DNA of 40,365 nt from an uncultured Prevotellaceae bacterium (lineage in GTDB: Bacteria > Bacteroidota > Bacteroidia > Bacteroidales > Bacteroidaceae). The stretch covers positions 1 to 40,365 of the forward strand of contig OMXX01000032.1 of assembly GCA_900315105.1 (NCBI GenBank), given 5' to 3'. The position numbers were made by a program, and so were the translations under genes. Position 1 is the first letter of the stretch. Each line of letters begins with the position of its first letter. The notes under the pieces are model-generated. The model searched no databases. It saw only the letters and a program-made list of their open reading frames with translations, and was not told the origin of the DNA. This document shows positions 37,714 to 40,365 of the stretch, piece after piece.

Positions 37714-38427
37714 ATGACAGAAGAAGAAAAAAGAAAGCTCATAGATGCTGTTAATTGTAAGTTTCCTCACAATAACATCATGGAACTCTACTACAATATC
37801 GGTAGAGCCTTGCCTTTTACTGCACAAAGATTTCCAGATGGAAGGGTCTCTGATTGGTACAGGTCTCAATATGTCCAGGTGGTGAAGGTGATGCCCCATG
37901 GGAAATATGGAAAGTACGGAAAGGCTTATGGTTTTTATTATCGCAACGGAGAACGTACTGATAGTTCAGATATTGAGGGGCTTTGTTGGTGTAAAAAGGA
38001 AGATCAGGAGCCACAGGAGATTCCAAATTCAGGATGCGGTTCTTGGAAACTTCTGGATATACAGGGAGAACCATGCTCTGATAATCCGAAAGTTTTAGGT
38101 CTTGATGATACCATTGACTTCGGTAAATACAAAGGCGTTACCCTAAGAGAAGTTATAGAGAAGGATTGGCAATACATTGAATGGGCAGTATTGCAGTCAC
38201 AAAGATTATATGTAGATGTGGAAGCCGTTGTAAAATATCATGAATCTTGTATTGTTAGCTTAAAGCCTACTGATGTAATACAGTTTGGCAAATATAAAGG
38301 TCAGTCATTAGCCTCAGTATATGCTACAGATGCCCAATATTTGCAATGGCTGGAAAGTAACAATGACTCTTTTCGGGTTGATTGGGATTCTTTTCAAGCA
38401 CAAAAACTAAACAATAAAGATGAATAG
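37714..38427 (+). CDS. Protein with two ExoX-C-like repeats
   Basis: The last 110 of 237 residues hold two copies of one module: IDFGKYKGVTLREV ... QYIEWAV near 132-155 and IQFGKYKGQSLASV ... QYLQWLE near 189-215. The FGKYKG...YL.WL pattern is that of the small C-terminal domain of exodeoxyribonuclease X and of various DNA-associated proteins. The first 110 residues are not recognised; they are aromatic-rich with few motifs. No nuclease active site is visible, so a nucleic-acid or protein binding role is more likely. It overlaps the next gene by eight bases. Confidence 0.65.
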   Translation: MTEEEKRKLIDAVNCKFPHNNIMELYYNIGRALPFTAQRFPDGRVSDWYRSQYVQVVKVMPHGKYGKYGKAYGFYYRNGERTDSSDIEGLCWCKKEDQEPQEIPNSGCGSWKLLDIQGEPCSDNPKVLGLDDTIDFGKYKGVTLREVIEKDWQYIEWAVLQSQRLYVDVEAVVKYHESCIVSLKPTDVIQFGKYKGQSLASVYATDAQYLQWLESNNDSFRVDWDSFQAQKLNNKDE

Positions 38428-38890
38428 TATGGTAAACTATTATACACCAGAAGAACAGTACTGGATGACAGGTGGCAATACAGGAGAACTACCTGTCAGA
38501 ATAACTCCATCCAAGATAAATATTCTAGGAGAAAATGAGATATTCGTATTTGGTAGCAACATCAAGGGGCTTCACATGGGCGGAGCGGCAAGAGCTGCAT
38601 ATAATAGATTCGGTGCTGAATGGGGCAATGGAGAAGGACTTCAAGGAAAGTCTTACGCACTTCCTACAATGGAAGGAATTGATAGTACCAAAGAAGCAGT
38701 TGGGCATTTTACACAATGCGCAAAGGAACATCAGGAACTAAAGTTTTATGTAACTCCAGTTGGATGTGGCATTGCTGGCTATACATCAAAGGAAATAGGG
38801 CCTTTGTTTAGGGACGCTGCAAAACTTTCAAATGTATTTCTGCCAATTAGTTTTTGGAAAGTCTTATTGGGGATAACTGAAAAAGTATGA
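38420..38890 (+). CDS. A1S_2505-family phage-type protein, macro-domain-like
   Basis: The stretch IFVFGSNIKGLHMGGAARAA, then GEGLQGKSYALPT, and later YVTPVGCGIAGYTSKEIGPL match a small family often annotated as A1S_2505 phage non-structural protein. The glycine-rich loops recall macro domains, which bind ADP-ribose, but this relation is a guess from pattern. A second ATG four codons in (38429) could be the true start. It overlaps both neighbours, the downstream 2H phosphoesterase by four bases. If it does bind ADP-ribose, it would fit with that neighbour and with the ARH and Sir2 genes at the other end. Confidence 0.65.
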   Translation: MNSMVNYYTPEEQYWMTGGNTGELPVRITPSKINILGENEIFVFGSNIKGLHMGGAARAAYNRFGAEWGNGEGLQGKSYALPTMEGIDSTKEAVGHFTQCAKEHQELKFYVTPVGCGIAGYTSKEIGPLFRDAAKLSNVFLPISFWKVLLGITEKV

Positions 38891-39423
38891 AATCGTATCT
38901 CGAAATATATGTTCCAATACAATTCGATGAACCTTGGTTCGTTGAATTAAGAAATGCTCTTACTGGAGTTCCTGTAAGATGGCAGACTGGGTATTATCAT
39001 ATTACAATGGCATTCTTAAATGAAACGCCAGCGAATCTTGATTTACTCCCAATACTGAAGAAACATCTTACAGTATTCCCAGCTCCTGTCTTGACATTCG
39101 ATAAACTGGATGTGCTTTCTACATATTCAGGGATGTTTATCGTACATCTAACATCAACGACTATACCTGATGATTTTCTTTTATTGACAGAAGCTATTCG
39201 CTCAAACATGAAAGCTGTTGGATGCCAAATTGATTCGGAGTTCAGACTTCACGTTACATTGGGACGTATAATAGATAAAGATTTATCACTTCAAAATCTT
39301 CAAGATTTGGTTTCCACAGTCTCGTTGAAGCCGTTTACTTTGATGCTGTCAGATGTTGACTATCGCGAGTTTCGAGGAAAAACTATATATGAAACAAAAC
39401 TTAGTTATAATAAAACGTATTAA
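38887..39423 (+). CDS. 2H phosphoesterase (2'-5' RNA ligase-like)
   Basis: Two HxT motifs define the family: YHITMAFL with His38 and Thr40, and LHVTLGRI with His122 and Thr124, separated by about 84 residues as usual. The 178-residue length is normal. 2H enzymes open cyclic phosphodiesters such as 2',3'-cyclic phosphate RNA ends, ADP-ribose 1'',2''-cyclic phosphate or 2'-5'-linked oligonucleotides. In a defence operon it could repair RNA ends, remove nucleotide signals or process RNA cut by HEPN-type proteins; which, cannot be told. The start overlaps the previous stop (ATGA). Confidence 0.88.
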   Translation: MKSYLEIYVPIQFDEPWFVELRNALTGVPVRWQTGYYHITMAFLNETPANLDLLPILKKHLTVFPAPVLTFDKLDVLSTYSGMFIVHLTSTTIPDDFLLLTEAIRSNMKAVGCQIDSEFRLHVTLGRIIDKDLSLQNLQDLVSTVSLKPFTLMLSDVDYREFRGKTIYETKLSYNKTY

Positions 39424-39425
39424 CT

Positions 39426-39995
39426 ATGAAGCAATTGATTTTATCGCTGCTACTCGCAGTTTGCACAGTCTGCAATGCTCAGACTAATCACATGAAGTTC
39501 AAGGGTATTCCTATTGAAGGTACACTTGATAGTTTTGTCCAAAAGCTTAAAAGCAAAGGCTTTACTTACTTAGGACAGCAAGACGGTATGGCTCTACTGA
39601 AGGGAGAGTTTGCTGCTACTAAAGGCTGTACGGTAGGTGTGGCACGTTTCTCTGACCGTGATCAAGTTAATCTTGTGGCTGTCATTTTCCCCGAAGAAGA
39701 ATCTTGGAGTGGTATCACAAAATCGTATTATACTCTGAAGGATATGTTGACAGAGAAATACGGTACACCAGAATGTATAGAAGATTTTTCAGATAGAACG
39801 CCGTCAGACGATTTCTTGAAATTCCATGCTTTACTCCGTGATGAATGTCACTATGTATCAGAATTCTCATGTGAAAATGGTAAGATACAGCTCACAATGA
39901 AAAAGCAGGATTACAATTCAGCCGCTGTGATCCTTCGCTATATTGACAAAGCTAATGCTGATGAAACACGCAAAAAGGTTATGGATGACCTTTGA
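39426..39995 (+). CDS. Small secreted protein of unknown function
   Basis: The first 18 residues are a Sec signal peptide (MKQLILSLLLAVCTVCNA) with probable cleavage before Gln19; there is no good lipobox. The mature 170 residues begin with HMKFKGIPIEGTLDSFVQKL, a start I have seen on Bacteroidales proteins of unknown function. No catalytic motif is visible. It follows the 2H gene by two bases but, being exported, may not belong functionally to the cytosolic proteins before it. Its stop touches the stop of the convergent lysozyme gene. Confidence 0.75.
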   Translation: MKQLILSLLLAVCTVCNAQTNHMKFKGIPIEGTLDSFVQKLKSKGFTYLGQQDGMALLKGEFAATKGCTVGVARFSDRDQVNLVAVIFPEEESWSGITKSYYTLKDMLTEKYGTPECIEDFSDRTPSDDFLKFHALLRDECHYVSEFSCENGKIQLTMKKQDYNSAAVILRYIDKANADETRKKVMDDL

Positions 39996-40365
39996 TTATG
40001 GGATATATAGCAATATCAACTCAGAATACCGTCTTCGTTCGATAGACGGTATTTTTTTGCCTTTCCAATGGCAGAACTGGACGTAATCACCTTTGAAGTC
40101 TCGGTTTCCAGCCTCTATTTTCTTCAGAAGTATGCTTTTGGGATAGTTAGTTCTGTTGCCGAGTATTCTATAAGGCCCAACATTATATGCTAATGCAGCG
40201 AGTAGGAGGGAGTCTTTTCCGTAACGCTGGAACATAGTGCATAGTTCTTTCAGGTCTTTGCGCAAAAGCGCATCAGCTTCCCTCAGAGACATATTAGAAG
40301 AGTAATGCTCTCCTGGTCTTAGCTTGTGGCCATAGCCAACATAAGGATAATCCTTCTTACGATGG
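39996..40365 (-). CDS. Lysozyme-like glycoside hydrolase (partial, N-terminus outside the window)
   Basis: The frame is open from the right edge to the stop at 39996, with HRKKDYPYVGYGHKLRPGE upstream of the first internal ATG at 40292. The YVGYGHKL pattern and the following helices (ALAYNVGPYRILGN) are those of GH24-type lysozymes; the catalytic glutamate should lie just outside the window. In Bacteroidales conjugative elements a lysozyme of this kind is encoded at the end of the transfer operon, where it would open peptidoglycan for the mating channel. This makes it the main evidence that the cargo to its left belongs to such an element. Confidence 0.8.
   Translation of the reverse strand, partial: HRKKDYPYVGYGHKLRPGEHYSSNMSLREADALLRKDLKELCTMFQRYGKDSLLLAALAYNVGPYRILGNRTNYPKSILLKKIEAGNRDFKGDYVQFCHWKGKKIPSIERRRYSELILLYIP
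40025..40058 (+). terminator. Intrinsic terminator of the plus-strand operon
   Basis: AATACCGTC at 40025-40033 pairs with GACGGTATT at 40045-40053 around an 11-base loop, and the T tract runs to 40058. It stands 30 bases after the stop of the secreted-protein gene. It lies within the last codons of the convergent lysozyme gene; read leftward there is no comparable T tract, so it appears to work in one direction only. Confidence 0.8.

Overview
The window looks like cargo of an integrative conjugative element in a member of the Bacteroidales (Bacteroides/Prevotella relatives). The support is AT-rich DNA, promoters with the Bacteroidales -7 box TAnnTTTG, an IF2_N-like N-terminus of the Bacteroidota kind on one protein, a WYL regulator of a type common in that group, and, at the right edge, the end of a lysozyme gene of the kind I associate with Bacteroidales conjugative-transfer operons. 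No tRNA, rRNA, CRISPR array, integrase or insertion sequence is visible. Family names are from recognised motifs, not from database searches.

Right to left on the minus strand, from 34453 to beyond base 1, runs a nearly gap-free series of 14 genes. It opens with an XRE repressor and a WYL-domain regulator. Next come a DISARM DrmD-like SNF2 helicase with a C-terminal DUF3883 domain, a DrmMI-like DUF1156 DNA methylase, and a DUF499 ATPase with an N-terminal HEPN-like domain. A second promoter then leads into a Druantia type III-like pair, DruH (STY4851/YjiT family) and the 2041-residue YprA/DruE helicase, followed by an HNH nuclease. The mix of DISARM-type accessory proteins with a Druantia-type YprA helicase matches what I remember of the recently described ARMADA class.

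The same strand continues with a second module at 13109-2351: an IF2_N/S1-like/pseudokinase/zinc-ribbon protein, a UPF1-like SF1 helicase, a winged-helix protein with a HEPN-type RX4H motif, a coiled-coil McrB-like AAA ATPase and a DUF2357 (McrC-like) partner. This resembles CoCoNuT-type (coiled-coil nuclease tandem) type IV restriction systems. The strand ends with an ADP-ribosylglycohydrolase fusion and a Sir2 deacylase that is cut by the window edge.

A divergent plus-strand operon (34747-39995) encodes a coiled-coil DUF2130 nuclease-like protein, a zinc-ribbon protein, a radical SAM/SPASM enzyme, a protein with two ExoX-C-like repeats, an A1S_2505-family (macro-like) protein, a 2H phosphoesterase and a secreted protein. 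A terminator hairpin stops it, overlapping the end of the convergent lysozyme gene.

The strongest new signal is regulatory. Three promoters, in front of the SNF2 helicase, druH and the DUF2130 operon, share one architecture: RTGCA-N7-TGCAC, then exactly 10 bases, then TAnnTTTG. This ties the ARMADA/Druantia-like genes, the CoCoNuT-like genes and the radical SAM operon into one probable regulon, most simply controlled by the WYL or XRE protein encoded between them.
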